The notes under the pieces: generated by a model
Seen by the model: only the letters and a program-made list of their open reading frames with translations
Database searches by the model: none
Told to the model about the DNA's origin: nothing
Translations under genes and position numbers: made by a program
Source: an uncultured Paraprevotella sp.
GTDB lineage: Bacteria; Bacteroidota; Bacteroidia; Bacteroidales; Bacteroidaceae
Assembly (NCBI GenBank): GCA_944321565.1
Contig: CALULT010000003.1
Coordinates: 48,942-112,941 of the forward strand
DNA: 64,000 nt
Direction of reading: 5' to 3'
Part shown: positions 1 to 8,978 of the stretch, piece after piece
Layout of the letters: each line of letters opens with the position of its first letter
Position numbering within the stretch: the stretch's first letter is position 1

Positions 1-243
1 TGTCACAGAATGGATGAACAAAGAAGAAGCGTCATAGGCATCTGTAAAAGCACCTTGCTCATCCATTGCCCGCGTCGCGACTTCACCTCCTTCTCCCCCT
101 ATCGCATTCAACCCTATTACACGTTCATAGCTTCCCGGTGCCACATACACGCCTGCCGCGCCCTCGTCATCATCGGAACAAGAAACACCCATGATTCCAC
201 ACCACAAGAATACACCTATTAATGCTTTAGTTTTCATTTTCAT
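1..243 (-). CDS. N-terminal part of a lipoprotein, possibly fimbrillin-like (runs off the window)
   Basis: Only the first 81 codons are inside the window. The reading frame starts at ATG 243 (a second in-frame ATG lies at 237) and stays open to base 1. The N-terminus has basic residues, a hydrophobic stretch and a lipobox ending GVSC, followed by SDDDE, so the product should be a lipoprotein exported to the cell envelope. The mature start, with a glycine-rich segment, an ATRAMDE stretch and a FTDAYDASSLFIHS stretch, resembles Bacteroidetes fimbrillin-family surface proteins, but too little is visible to be sure. It lies just downstream of the 68-residue gene on the same strand and may share its transcript. 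Lipoprotein nature is well supported; fimbrillin assignment is inference. Confidence 0.6.
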   Translation of the reverse strand, partial: MKMKTKALIGVFLWCGIMGVSCSDDDEGAAGVYVAPGSYERVIGLNAIGGEGGEVATRAMDEQGAFTDAYDASSLFIHSVT

Positions 244-257
244 AAATTCTTCCTTTT

Positions 258-464
258 TCAAAAACCACGACCTCGCTTGGCAACTTCTTCATCATAACTT
301 TTCCAATCCAAATCGCCGCCGAACTGATTTAACCTAATATCTACGTGCCCACGCTCAGACTTAATACATGCTTGCCGACGTGTTATCGCCGCAATGTTGT
401 GCGTGAATTCAAACTCCACCTCTGTCAGCTTAGGTTTTTCGTAGAAATCTTTTTGTTGCTTCAT
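258..464 (-). CDS. small conserved-type protein, 68 aa, unknown function
   Basis: A short frame of 68 residues. A GTG at 473 would extend it by three residues, but the AGGAG motif overlaps that GTG and sits eight bases before ATG 464, so 464 is the better start. The sequence opens with a charged segment containing EKPKLTEVEFEF, a pattern common in short Bacteroidetes peptides of unknown role. It has no signal peptide or membrane segment. It is followed after 14 bases by the lipoprotein gene, so the two are probably one transcript. I do not recognise the family. A role as a small secreted or regulatory peptide is possible but unsupported. Confidence 0.5.
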   Translation of the reverse strand: MKQQKDFYEKPKLTEVEFEFTHNIAAITRRQACIKSERGHVDIRLNQFGGDLDWKSYDEEVAKRGRGF

Positions 465-671
465 ACTATTCACTCCTTTTAAATCAGGCGCAAAATAAAC
501 ATATTGTCAGGACAAGGTATGCGCACATTGTCAGGAATGAATGACAAATCGTCCATATTGCCTGATGGGAAAATCAAGCGGGGGGGAGAACAAATGCTGT
601 TTTCTTCCTATTCCCGTTTCCATCTTGTCCGATCCGATGTAAACAGGGAGATAAGAAACTTTTGTTGTGCG

Positions 672-720
672 GCAAAAAGAAAATCCAACGTCATCGCTTA
701 TATGATTGATGACGTTGGAT
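672..720 (-). terminator. Rho-independent terminator of the UPF0597 gene
   Basis: A perfect 13-bp inverted repeat (arms 683-695 and 708-720, 12-base loop) lies 26 bases past the stop codon of the minus-strand gene ending at 747. On that strand the stem is followed by a T-rich run (TTTCTTTTTG). The rest of 474-746 shows no convincing gene; it contains a G7 run at 580-586. Confidence 0.75.
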
Positions 721-746
721 ATGGAATTTCAGGGTACGTTTCCCTC

Positions 747-2042
747 TTATGAAGTTTTGTGCGTCATGATTTCAAGCACCTTGCGGTCGGTCTCGTTCAT
801 TGCCTCGGCTCCTATGCTCGTGAGGTTATGGATGCTTTGATCCACATCATCGTCAATAATGCCTTCCACGCTGCTCACACACTTCTGCTGCATGGCCAAC
901 ATGGCCGAAAGTACTGCCGTGGAGACCCCGCTGGTCAGCTTCAGGGCGCAACTTGGTTTGGCACCGTCGCATATCATTCCCGTCAGGTTGGCAATCATGT
1001 TTTTTACCGCAAAGGACACTTGTTCATAATTCCCGCCCATGAGATAGGTGATGCCACAACTGGATCCGGTGGAAGCCACCACGCATCCGCACAAAGCGGA
1101 CAACACGCCAAGGCTCTGCTTGATGTATATCGCCGTGAGGTGGCTCAGCATGAGTGCGCGTGTCAATTCTTCGTCCGTGTTGTGATTCTCTTCGGCAAAG
1201 ACCACGACCGGCATAGTGGCACATATTCCCTGGTTGCCGCTCCCGGAGTTGCTCATCACCGGAATCATGGCGCCCGCCATACGCGCATCGCAAGCACATG
1301 ATGTGGCAGAAAGGATGTGGGAGAATATGTTGTCCCCCATGATGCCACGCCCCAACGGGCGGGAAAGCGTCTTGCCCAATTCGTGCCCGTAGCATCCTTT
1401 CAATGCCTGTGCCGAAGCTGCTTCGTTCAGTGTGCGCGCCTCACGGATGAACTCAATCTCTTCCAACGGCGTTTCCATGGCAAAGTCATAGACCTTTCGC
1501 AAATTCAGCACGCACTCTTCTTCCTCCGATTCGCCGGAATCCGGCACACGTTCGTCCACCAGCACCTTCCCGTCGCAAGCCACATAAACGAAATGTGTGT
1601 GCTTGCCGGCTATTATCGCCGTGGCTTCATGGCCGTCTTTTCCCGTTACGTTCACTTCTGCATATAGCTTTTCGGTAATATCTTCTTTTAGCGCGATTTT
1701 GATACGCCGTTCCGCGATATACTGTTTGCCTCGTTCCACGTCGGCCGGCGTGATATCTTTCAACACTTCAAGCTGATAAGACGACTTCCCTGCCAACACG
1801 CCTAATGCCACCGCAATGGGCAGGCCCACCATTCCTGTGCCGGGAATGCCTACGCCCATGGCGTTTTTCAGGATATTCGCGCTCAGGAGCACATTGACTT
1901 TTTCCGGTCTTTCCCCCAATACTTCTGCCGCACGTGCGGCACACAATGCCACGCATATCGGTTCTGTGCAACCAATGGCCGGCACGACCTGTTGCTTGAC
2001 CAACCGTATGATACGATTCCTTTCCTCTTTATTTAATGTCAT
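747..2042 (-). CDS. UPF0597 / CyuA (YhaM)-like L-cysteine desulfidase or serine dehydratase alpha family protein
   Basis: The 431-residue product matches the UPF0597 family in length and layout. A GCTEP motif near residue 24 and further cysteines (around GSSCGI and CDGAKPSC in the C-terminal third) fit the iron-sulfur ligands of this family, which is related to the serine dehydratase alpha chain. In Enterobacteria the member CyuA degrades L-cysteine to pyruvate, sulfide and ammonia. Cysteine or serine breakdown in the cytoplasm is therefore the most likely role, with the exact substrate unproven. ATG 2042 is used as start. It is separated from the next gene upstream by only 24 bases, so it may be co-transcribed with the acidic-tail protein, and it ends in front of a clear terminator. 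Confidence 0.85.
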   Translation of the reverse strand: MTLNKEERNRIIRLVKQQVVPAIGCTEPICVALCAARAAEVLGERPEKVNVLLSANILKNAMGVGIPGTGMVGLPIAVALGVLAGKSSYQLEVLKDITPADVERGKQYIAERRIKIALKEDITEKLYAEVNVTGKDGHEATAIIAGKHTHFVYVACDGKVLVDERVPDSGESEEEECVLNLRKVYDFAMETPLEEIEFIREARTLNEAASAQALKGCYGHELGKTLSRPLGRGIMGDNIFSHILSATSCACDARMAGAMIPVMSNSGSGNQGICATMPVVVFAEENHNTDEELTRALMLSHLTAIYIKQSLGVLSALCGCVVASTGSSCGITYLMGGNYEQVSFAVKNMIANLTGMICDGAKPSCALKLTSGVSTAVLSAMLAMQQKCVSSVEGIIDDDVDQSIHNLTSIGAEAMNETDRKVLEIMTHKTS

Positions 2043-2066
2043 TACTGGTTATTATCAAAAAAAGTC

Positions 2067-2855
2067 TTATTCATCTACCAAATCGTCTTCCACGTCCTTG
2101 ATGTCGGCCTCGGGCGTATAGCTCTCGTAGAACGTTTCATCGGGCGTTTCATCCTCGTCAACGTCCTCGTCTTCATCCACTCTTTCTTCCACCTCTTCGT
2201 CGTCCTCTTCGTCGTCCTCGTCCCTCACTTTCCGATTGCCGTTTTCGTCGTATCCGGCTCCGGACATAAAGCGCAGCTTCTCCATCGGTTCGCATTTCTT
2301 GGCAAAGATGGCTTCAATCCATGTTCCCTTGCTTATTTCCAAAACCTCATACCCATCGGCCACTTTCCGTTCCAGTGTTCCTCCGGGAGCATGGATGCGT
2401 GATGCCGGCAAGGTCGTCGTGCTAATGTCAAACGCAGACTCTATGATATCCCTGATGGTCAATGATATGGATTCCCATCCGCCACCGAAATTGGCTTCAA
2501 TTAATGAAAGCAACTGTGCAGCCGTGATGTGCTTGATGTTTTCGTATGACAAATCGGTTATCTGGCGAATCGTTTTCTTCCGGATTGCAATGGCATCCTT
2601 ATATTTGCCCGCTCCAGGCAAAATGACGTATTCCCCAGTGCCATAACGTTTCACTTCGCGTTCATCTTTCGGGTCGAAATGATAAACATCAAAAGCCAAA
2701 CGGATTATATTCAACACTTTTTCTTCCGATGAAGCAAAATCCTCGTCTTTTATGTCTTTCTGCCACAAATCCAAAAGTTCCTGTCCGTCCACGCCCCATA
2801 CATTGCTGGAATTCAGGTCAAGAACAGAATCTAAGTAGTAATTCTTCTTTTGCAT
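2067..2855 (-). CDS. uncharacterised protein with long acidic C-terminal tail
   Basis: 262 residues with two parts. Residues 1 to about 205 are a mixed, apparently folded region with no signal peptide or membrane segment. Residues from about 208 on are almost entirely aspartate and glutamate with a few valines and threonines. I do not recognise the folded part as a named domain. Acidic tails of this kind occur in proteins that bind basic partners or nucleic-acid-binding proteins, but no function can be claimed here. It is the first gene of a likely pair with the UPF0597 gene 24 bases downstream. The low-complexity tail is encoded by GAA/GAC/GAG runs and could vary in length between strains. 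Confidence 0.7.
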   Translation of the reverse strand: MQKKNYYLDSVLDLNSSNVWGVDGQELLDLWQKDIKDEDFASSEEKVLNIIRLAFDVYHFDPKDEREVKRYGTGEYVILPGAGKYKDAIAIRKKTIRQITDLSYENIKHITAAQLLSLIEANFGGGWESISLTIRDIIESAFDISTTTLPASRIHAPGGTLERKVADGYEVLEISKGTWIEAIFAKKCEPMEKLRFMSGAGYDENGNRKVRDEDDEEDDEEVEERVDEDEDVDEDETPDETFYESYTPEADIKDVEDDLVDE

Positions 2856-2941
2856 AATATAACCTCAATGATTTTTTTGGCAAAAGTAATAAAATAAATA
2901 CGTTTCGCAACAATGATTTTAAGAAAAGGAGAAGAATCTTC

Positions 2942-3000
2942 TCAAAAAAATACGTGGAACGAAATTGTCCGGCCAAAAGAAAAAACTCCGGCCGGACAAT
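2942..3000 (-). terminator. hairpin downstream of feoAB
   Basis: An 11-bp perfect inverted repeat (2964-2974 and 2990-3000; arm ATTGTCCGGCC) follows the feoAB stop codon by about 20 bases. A T7 run on the minus strand lies 15 bases beyond the stem, so it is a plausible but not textbook terminator. Confidence 0.5.
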
Positions 3001-3021
3001 AGGACTTGGGAAAGAAACCGG

Positions 3022-5412
3022 TTACATCCACATTTGGCATAAATGATAGACCGCGAACGAAAGCAACCAGGCTATGCAAATCGTGTAAACGGCTGAAAAA
3101 AGTGCCCATTTCCAACCGCCGCTTTCCTGTTTTATGGCCACAAACGTGGCAATACATGGAAAGTAGAGCAACACGAACACCATATAGGCCATGGCCGAAG
3201 CGGGAGACATGGACAGCCGCAACGCACGTTGCAGGCGCGTGTCGCCATTTCCGCCGTCCACAGTTTCCTCGTCTGCATACATTACCCCCAGCGTACTGAC
3301 CACCAATTCTTTCGCGCCGATGCCGGAAAGCAAGCCTGTGCTCATTTTCCAGTCGAAGCCCAACGGGCTGAACACAGGTTCGATAGCCTTGCCGACGCGC
3401 CCGATGTAGGAGTTTTCCTGCTGCTCGGACACCGTGGCATAGTTGTCGTGGTTCGGGAAATAGCCCAAGAACCAAATCAACACGGAACAAACCAAAATGA
3501 TCCCGCTCATCTTGTGCAGATATTGCTTTCCCTTTTCCCATGTATGCCGGAACACCGACTTGGCCGTGGGAATCCTGTAGGGAGGAAGTTCCATGACGAA
3601 TGGCAACTCCTCGTCTTTTACGAAACGCCCTATGACGTGGGCCGACAACACGGCCACGAGTATGCCAAACACATACAACCCCAGCAGCACGACACTGGCA
3701 TACCCCGGGAAAAACAATCCGGCCAAAAGGATATATAAAGGAAGACGCCCCGTGCACGACATGAAAGGAATGACCAGCATCGTAATCAAACGGCTCCTGC
3801 GGCTTTCGATGGTGCGGGTGGCCATCACGGCCGGCACATTGCAGCCAAAGCCCATGATCATCGGGATGAAAGACTTCCCGTGAAGGCCTATCTTGTGCAT
3901 GATTTTGTCCATGATGAAAGCCGCACGGGCCATGTAGCCGGAATCCTCAAGCAAGGAAATGAAGAGGTAGAGGATCACGATATTGGGCAAGAACACCAGC
4001 ACACTGCCCACACCGCCGATAATCCCGTCCACGACCAAGTCCTTCAGCATTCCTTCGGACATGCCGACTCCAACCCAATCGCCAATCTTCGCCACGAACC
4101 ATTCAATCCACTCCATCGGATATTCCCCCAGGGTGAAAGTCCCTTGGAATATCGCGTAGAGCAGGAAAAAGAAAAGCGGGAAGGCCAACCACTTATGGGT
4201 CACCACGGCATCAATCCGGTCGGTCAGCGTACGTTTCGAAGCCGTAGCCTGCGGAGAAGGCCGATAGGTCTCTTTCAACGCGCCTTGCACAAAAGCATAT
4301 TTTGCATCGACCAAAGCGGATTCCAGCGAAGTGTGCCACAATTCTTCTATGCGTTTTCCCTCCTCGTAACGGGCCGAAATCAGTTCGTCACGGAAGGGAA
4401 GGCCTTCCAACAACCCTTCCACGTCCTTGTCGTGTTCCAAATACTTGATGGACAAGAAACGCGTGGAATACCGATGCTTTATGGCGTCGTTCCGGCGGAT
4501 AATCCGTTGGACATGCCCGATGCTGCGCTCCAGGTCCTCGCCATGATTGATATGGAGATGACGGCAAAGCAGCGGTTTTTTCCGTTCATAGACGTGGATG
4601 ATGGTGTCGAACAAGTGGTTCACGCCCTCACCTGTCCTACTGACGGTAGGCACCACAGGCATGCCCAAAAGTTCCCCAAGCCGTTGCAAGTCCAAGCTGT
4701 CTCCACGCTTGCGGAACTCATCGTGCATGTTGAGCGCCATGACCACCCTCAAGTCCATGTCTATGAGTTGTGTCGTCAAATAGAGGTTACGTTCAAGGTT
4801 GGTGCTGTCCACCACGTTGACCACCACGTCCGGAATGTCTTCCACCAGGCTTTTCCTGACGTACAACTCCTCCGGGCTATAAGCCGAAAGCGAATAAGTC
4901 CCCGGCAAGTCCACCAATGCTATTTTATAGCCTCCGTATTCAAAAATGCCTTCCTTGGCATCCACCGTCACTCCGCTGTAATTGCCCACATGTTCGTGTG
5001 CTCCGGAAGCCACGTTGAACAAAGATGTTTTCCCGCAATTCGGATTGCCGACCAAAGCTACGCGTATGACATGCTTCCTCTCTTCGGCCACCCGTTCCAT
5101 CTCTTCCTCGACAAACCTGGCATCATCACATCCCGAAACGTCAATGGACAATTCCGTCTTTCGTTCGGCCCTCATCCGTTTGGCTTCTTCCTCGCCCACG
5201 ACTTCGATGCGGTCCGCCTCCTCGCGCCTTAGCGAAATCTTATAACCGATGATTTCATATTCGATAGGGTCCTGCAAAGGCGCGTTCAACACGACCCTCA
5301 CTTTGTTTCCAAAGACAAATCCCATCTCGATGATGCGCCGCTGGAAACTTCCCCGCCCGTGCACTTTCACCACGATGCCATATTCCCCGGTTTTCAATTC
5401 AGACAATCTCAT
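3022..5412 (-). CDS. feoB: fused FeoA-FeoB ferrous iron transporter
   Basis: The product of 796 residues imports Fe2+ across the inner membrane. Residues 1 to about 75 are a FeoA (SH3-like) domain. A linker leads into the FeoB G domain with G1 GNPNCGKTS, the DLPGTYSLS switch region and NMHD as G4. The C-terminal half contains the Gate-type membrane helices, including the CNVPAVMATR and MSCTGRLPLY segments. ATG 5412 is chosen because the FeoA domain begins there (MRLSELKTGEYG); the longer open frame upstream has no family support. Fusion of FeoA to FeoB in one chain is common in Bacteroidetes. The gene appears to be a single transcription unit with its own hairpin downstream. Confidence 0.95.
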   Translation of the reverse strand: MRLSELKTGEYGIVVKVHGRGSFQRRIIEMGFVFGNKVRVVLNAPLQDPIEYEIIGYKISLRREEADRIEVVGEEEAKRMRAERKTELSIDVSGCDDARFVEEEMERVAEERKHVIRVALVGNPNCGKTSLFNVASGAHEHVGNYSGVTVDAKEGIFEYGGYKIALVDLPGTYSLSAYSPEELYVRKSLVEDIPDVVVNVVDSTNLERNLYLTTQLIDMDLRVVMALNMHDEFRKRGDSLDLQRLGELLGMPVVPTVSRTGEGVNHLFDTIIHVYERKKPLLCRHLHINHGEDLERSIGHVQRIIRRNDAIKHRYSTRFLSIKYLEHDKDVEGLLEGLPFRDELISARYEEGKRIEELWHTSLESALVDAKYAFVQGALKETYRPSPQATASKRTLTDRIDAVVTHKWLAFPLFFFLLYAIFQGTFTLGEYPMEWIEWFVAKIGDWVGVGMSEGMLKDLVVDGIIGGVGSVLVFLPNIVILYLFISLLEDSGYMARAAFIMDKIMHKIGLHGKSFIPMIMGFGCNVPAVMATRTIESRRSRLITMLVIPFMSCTGRLPLYILLAGLFFPGYASVVLLGLYVFGILVAVLSAHVIGRFVKDEELPFVMELPPYRIPTAKSVFRHTWEKGKQYLHKMSGIILVCSVLIWFLGYFPNHDNYATVSEQQENSYIGRVGKAIEPVFSPLGFDWKMSTGLLSGIGAKELVVSTLGVMYADEETVDGGNGDTRLQRALRLSMSPASAMAYMVFVLLYFPCIATFVAIKQESGGWKWALFSAVYTICIAWLLSFAVYHLCQMWM

Positions 5413-5504
5413 ATATCCCACTGTTCCTCCTTTTCGATGCAAAATTAAGCAAAAACATCCACAACCAAATTGCACAATCGGACTTTTCCTGAAAAACATT
5501 TGGC

Positions 5505-5542
5505 CGGAAAAAATAAAGGATGCACCCGAAAGCGCACCCTTT
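5505..5542 (-). terminator. probable terminator of the 183-aa gene
   Basis: A stem with AAAGG/CCTTT and TGC/GCA pairing (5515-5542, one mismatch) is followed on the minus strand by TTTATTTTTT. It lies about 45 bases past the stop codon at 5587. Confidence 0.5.
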
Positions 5543-5586
5543 TCCGCATTTTTCCTTTATTTATCCACTCCTTATTTTCTTTATTC

Positions 5587-6138
5587 TTATTCTTCGTCAG
5601 GGTTCATTCCCAAATAGGAACACGTGAAATTCTTTCCTTTGATGGACGGGAATTGGCTTCGCGGGTCCACATCCTGGCGCGAACGCAAATGGTCCACAAT
5701 CCGGTTGTAACATTCCTGCACATTACGCGCCTTGCACCTTGCCTTGAACCGGGTGTCTTTATATTGAAATTTTCCTGTTCCCGGTATGGGCACGACTCTC
5801 TTGAACAGGATTTCACCTTCATACCATCCTGCCCTGTCTTTTACAAAGGGAGCGGCCACAGAGGGCTTTTCCGAACTTTCCGCCACGGTCTGGGTCTTTC
5901 CGCCATTCACTTTAAACTCGGCCAAAGTGGAAGCCGTCGTCTTGATTGCAATAAAATAAACGCGTGGACGCACTTTGTAGCGTTTCGGATAAGGCATCGG
6001 ACTTTCCATGTATTGGCACAAGTCTTTCTTCAACGCTTCGTCCACCGTTATTCCCGGCAAAGAAGACAAAAAATCAAATGCCTCTTCAGGCGATGTTACC
6101 ACGCATTCTTCGTCAAAATAGCGAATATATAAATTCAT
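5587..6138 (-). CDS. uncharacterised cytoplasmic protein, 183 aa
   Basis: ATG 6138 is the first ATG in the frame; the codon before it is TTG. The product has no signal peptide or membrane helices. The N-terminal 45 residues look like a small helical segment and the remainder is rich in lysine, arginine and aromatic residues, ending in DEE. I do not recognise a domain. It lies between feoAB and the BASS transporter and is divergent from the latter, so it appears to be a stand-alone gene with its own terminator. It is probably real, given good codon usage along the whole frame and appropriate spacing, but its function is unknown. Confidence 0.65.
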   Translation of the reverse strand: MNLYIRYFDEECVVTSPEEAFDFLSSLPGITVDEALKKDLCQYMESPMPYPKRYKVRPRVYFIAIKTTASTLAEFKVNGGKTQTVAESSEKPSVAAPFVKDRAGWYEGEILFKRVVPIPGTGKFQYKDTRFKARCKARNVQECYNRIVDHLRSRQDVDPRSQFPSIKGKNFTCSYLGMNPDEE

Positions 6139-6280
6139 CAATTCAAAATATAAATAAAACTACTAAAAACAGCTGCAATTATGCGCACATAATTTCTTTA
6201 AAACAGCTGCAAAATTAGCGAAAATCCGGCATTTCGGCAAATTTTTCCTTGCCGAATCGCCATGTAAATGAATTAATACA

Positions 6281-6288
6281 TAACTTTG
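6281..6288 (+). promoter_or_regulatory. Bacteroides-type -7 promoter element for the BASS transporter
   Basis: TAACTTTG fits the TAnnTTTG consensus and ends 23 bases before ATG 6312. This supports 6312, rather than an upstream in-frame ATG-containing extension, as the true start. No clear -33 TTG is present at the usual distance. Confidence 0.55.
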
Positions 6289-6311
6289 CAGGAACTTTTT
6301 CGACAAATAGG

Positions 6312-7268
6312 ATGTCTATTATCAGATTTATCAAAGACTGGACGCTGCCCATTGCCATGTGTGCCGGAGCGGCAGCTTATTTCATCTATACCGGAATCCC
6401 AGCCCTCGCACCTACCAAACCTTATGTGGCAAAATTGGTTGCATTCCTGCAGCCGGCACTGATTTTCACCATGTTGTTCATCACTTTTTGCAAAGTAAAC
6501 CCAAAAGACTTGCGCCCCACCCGTTGGCATGGATGGTTGCTGTTGTTGCAAGCCGGCAGTTTTGCCCTTCTCTCCTTGCTGCTCGTCTTCTTCCCGCACC
6601 TTCCGGGTCAAGTGTTGGTGGAAGGGGCCATGTTATGCATGATATGCCCTACGGCCACGGCTGCGGCCGTAGTCACCGGAAAATTGGGAGGGAGCGCGGC
6701 AAGCCTGACGACATACACCATCCTTGTCAACCTCGTGGTCGCCCTGGTCGTCCCTGTATTCGTGCCGCTCATTCACCCGCATGACAATTTCGCTTTCGGA
6801 ACCTACTTCGCGCTCATCCTGGGCAATGTTTTCCCCCTGCTCTTCTGCCCGTTTCTTTTGGCAATGCTCGTGCGCTATTGTTTTCCGCGCTTCCACCGTG
6901 TGGTCACGAGCTGCAAAGACCTTGCGTTCTATTTGTGGGCCGTCGCGTTGGCCCTTGCCATCGGTGTGACGGTTAAAAGCATTGTGCACAGCACGGTTGC
7001 CATATCTTATCAGATAGGTATTGCTGCCGTGTCGCTCGCTTGTTGCGCGTTGCAATTCTGGGCTGGGAAACGCATAGGAAAGCACTATCACGACCCTATC
7101 AGTGCAGGGCAAGCTTTGGGGCAAAAAAACACGGTGTTCGCAATTTGGATGGGATACACGTTTCTGACTCCCGTCACTTCCGTTGCGGGAGGCTTCTACA
7201 GCATTTGGCACAACATCTATAATTCCTACCAGCTTTATGTGAGGAGGAAAGAGAACGAAAGAGAATGA
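6312..7268 (+). CDS. BASS-family (bile acid:Na+ symporter-like) transporter
   Basis: 318 residues with about nine to ten hydrophobic segments. The segments CPTATAAAVVTGKLGG and the late helix pair fit the bile acid:sodium symporter / arsenical resistance-3 superfamily (about 300-330 residues). The substrate cannot be read from sequence. Bacterial members move bile acids, pantoate or other organic anions with sodium. The open frame extends upstream to 6249, but a promoter -7 element lies inside that extension, so 6312 (MSIIRFIKDW) is the start. It is monocistronic: the neighbour upstream is divergent and the one downstream convergent. Nothing nearby points to a specific ligand. Confidence 0.8.
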   Translation: MSIIRFIKDWTLPIAMCAGAAAYFIYTGIPALAPTKPYVAKLVAFLQPALIFTMLFITFCKVNPKDLRPTRWHGWLLLLQAGSFALLSLLLVFFPHLPGQVLVEGAMLCMICPTATAAAVVTGKLGGSAASLTTYTILVNLVVALVVPVFVPLIHPHDNFAFGTYFALILGNVFPLLFCPFLLAMLVRYCFPRFHRVVTSCKDLAFYLWAVALALAIGVTVKSIVHSTVAISYQIGIAAVSLACCALQFWAGKRIGKHYHDPISAGQALGQKNTVFAIWMGYTFLTPVTSVAGGFYSIWHNIYNSYQLYVRRKENERE

Positions 7269-7310
7269 GACTTGCAACCAGGCCCGGCCAAGTAAGATAA
7301 CTGAAATGCC

Positions 7311-7352
7311 CATAGAAGATATCTTACTTGGCCAAATAAGATATCTTCTATG
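7311..7352. repeat. 16-bp perfect inverted repeat in convergent intergenic region
   Basis: Arms 7311-7326 and 7337-7352 (CATAGAAGATATCTTA and its complement) with a 10-base loop. The motif GGCCAAGTAAG occurs at 7287 and again at 7352 and, inverted, in the loop. It lies between the 3' ends of the transporter and rlmD genes and could terminate both transcripts, although no strong T run follows. A similar motif recurs near 59.7 kb. Confidence 0.6.
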
Positions 7353-7402
7353 GCCAAGTAAGTATATCTCCTTTTTGGAAAGCTAGTATCTTTTTGCGCC
7401 TT

Positions 7403-8824
7403 TTAGTGCCTTTTTTCCAACAGCACTACGTTCTCTACATGCTGGGTATGGGGAAACATGTCCACCGGACGCACCCCAGCCACCTTATATGCCCCGTCCA
7501 TCAACGCCAAATCCCTAGCCTGGGTCGCAGGGTTGCAGCTTACATATACAATCCGCCGGGGAGCTGCGAACAGGATGGTGTCAATCACATCTTTGTGCAT
7601 CCCTGCGCGTGGGGGGTCTGTGATAATCACATCCGGCCGTCCGTGGGTTTCAATGAAATCCTTGTTGAGAATATCCTTCATGTCGCCGGCAAAAAACAGT
7701 GTGTTGCCGATGCCGTTAAGCTGGGAGTTGATTTTAGCATCTTCGATGGCTTCCGGGACATATTCAATGCCAATGACCTTGCGGGCATGGGCGGCCACAA
7801 AGTTGGCGATGGTGCCCGTGCCGGTATATAAATCATAAACCAGTTCTTGTCCTGTCAGGCCGGCAAATCCACGGGCCACCTTGTATAACTCGTATGCCTG
7901 TTCCGTGTTTGTCTGATAGAAACTTTTCGGCCCGACTTTGAACCTCAGGTTTTCCATCTGGAGGAAGATGTGATCGTTTCCTTTATAAGTAACCACTTCC
8001 AAGTCGCCGAATGTGTCATTGCATTTTTGGTTGTTGACATACAGCAAAGACGTGATTTCAGGGAAGGCATTTCCCAAATACTCCATCAAGTCCATGGCTT
8101 GCCGTTGCTCCTCCTCGGTGGTGATGCAGAATTGCATGAGCAACATCAATTCCCCCGTATTGGAGTTTCGGACCATCATGTTGCGCAAAAGCCCGGAATG
8201 CTGGTAGAGGTCATAAAATGTAAGTCCGTGCGAATAACCGTAATCGCGAATGGCATTGCGGAGGCGGTTGTTGATGTCGTCCATCAAGCGGCATTGCGTA
8301 ATCGGAAGAATTTTATCAAACGAACCGGATACATGGAACCCTACGGCGTTGGTTTGGGCATACACCTCCCCCTTTTCGATTTCTTCCTGCGTCAACCAGC
8401 GTTTATTGGAAAATCCGAATTCCAGCTTATTCCGGTATTCTGTCGTTTTGTGCGAACCCAATATGGGCATTACATTGTCCAGTTCCACCTTGCCGATACG
8501 GGTCAGGTTGTCCAAAACTTGCTTTTGCTTGTATTTGAGTTGCTCCGAATAAGGCAGGATTTGCCATTTGCATCCTCCGCAAACGCCAAAATGAGGGCAA
8601 AAAGGTTCGCACCTGTCGGGCGAATATTGGCGGATATTAACCGCAACGGCCTCGCAATAATGGTGCTTTTTCTTTTTAATCTGGAGATCTACGACATCAC
8701 CCGGAACTACAAACGGAACAAAAACCACCATGTCGTCCACTTTGGCCAAAGCTTTGCCCTCTGCAGCCACATCTGTAATCGTAATATTCTCTATAATAGG
8801 AAGTTCTTTTTTCTTTCTACCCAT
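7403..8824 (-). CDS. rlmD: 23S rRNA (uracil-5-)-methyltransferase, RlmD/RumA family
   Basis: A 473-residue SAM-dependent RNA methyltransferase. The N-terminal part (residues about 8-65) resembles a TRAM RNA-binding domain. Next come the cysteines of a 4Fe-4S cluster (CEPFCPHFGVCGGCKW), then the methyltransferase domain with the SAM loop DLYTGTGTI, the TDPPRAG motif and the nucleophile cysteine in VSCNPATQ. It makes 5-methyluridine in rRNA (or tRNA) in the cytoplasm; which uridine is modified is not determinable here. ATG 8824 (MGRKKKELP) is preferred over the 18-residue upstream extension, which lacks family similarity. It is divergent from ppdK. Confidence 0.9.
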   Translation of the reverse strand: MGRKKKELPIIENITITDVAAEGKALAKVDDMVVFVPFVVPGDVVDLQIKKKKHHYCEAVAVNIRQYSPDRCEPFCPHFGVCGGCKWQILPYSEQLKYKQKQVLDNLTRIGKVELDNVMPILGSHKTTEYRNKLEFGFSNKRWLTQEEIEKGEVYAQTNAVGFHVSGSFDKILPITQCRLMDDINNRLRNAIRDYGYSHGLTFYDLYQHSGLLRNMMVRNSNTGELMLLMQFCITTEEEQRQAMDLMEYLGNAFPEITSLLYVNNQKCNDTFGDLEVVTYKGNDHIFLQMENLRFKVGPKSFYQTNTEQAYELYKVARGFAGLTGQELVYDLYTGTGTIANFVAAHARKVIGIEYVPEAIEDAKINSQLNGIGNTLFFAGDMKDILNKDFIETHGRPDVIITDPPRAGMHKDVIDTILFAAPRRIVYVSCNPATQARDLALMDGAYKVAGVRPVDMFPHTQHVENVVLLEKRH

Positions 8825-8905
8825 AATCTGATGTTTCTTTTCTATTGCCTTTGATATTTGTAAATGCAAAAGTAGCATTTTTTTTAGATTTTTCTCTGAT
8901 TTCTT

Positions 8906-8936
8906 TTTGCAATCAAGTTTTTTTTGAGTAAGTTTG
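8906..8936 (+). promoter_or_regulatory. Bacteroides sigma-70-type promoter of ppdK
   Basis: TTTG at 8906-8909 and TAAGTTTG at 8929-8936 with 19 bases between them match the -33/-7 consensus of the Bacteroides primary sigma factor. The start codon is 42 bases downstream of the -7 element. Confidence 0.75.
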
Positions 8937-8978
8937 CAACAATCAAATTTGTTAACTTAATAAAACAATCTTTGCAGA

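Noticed and set aside
504-752. 82-codon plus-strand frame in the first intergenic region
   Set aside because: It runs through the terminator hairpin of the neighbouring gene and has no ribosome binding site or recognisable features.
3880-5232. 450-codon plus-strand open frame
   Set aside because: Antisense to feoAB in a third-base-biased region; composition is unlike a real protein and no start signals are seen.
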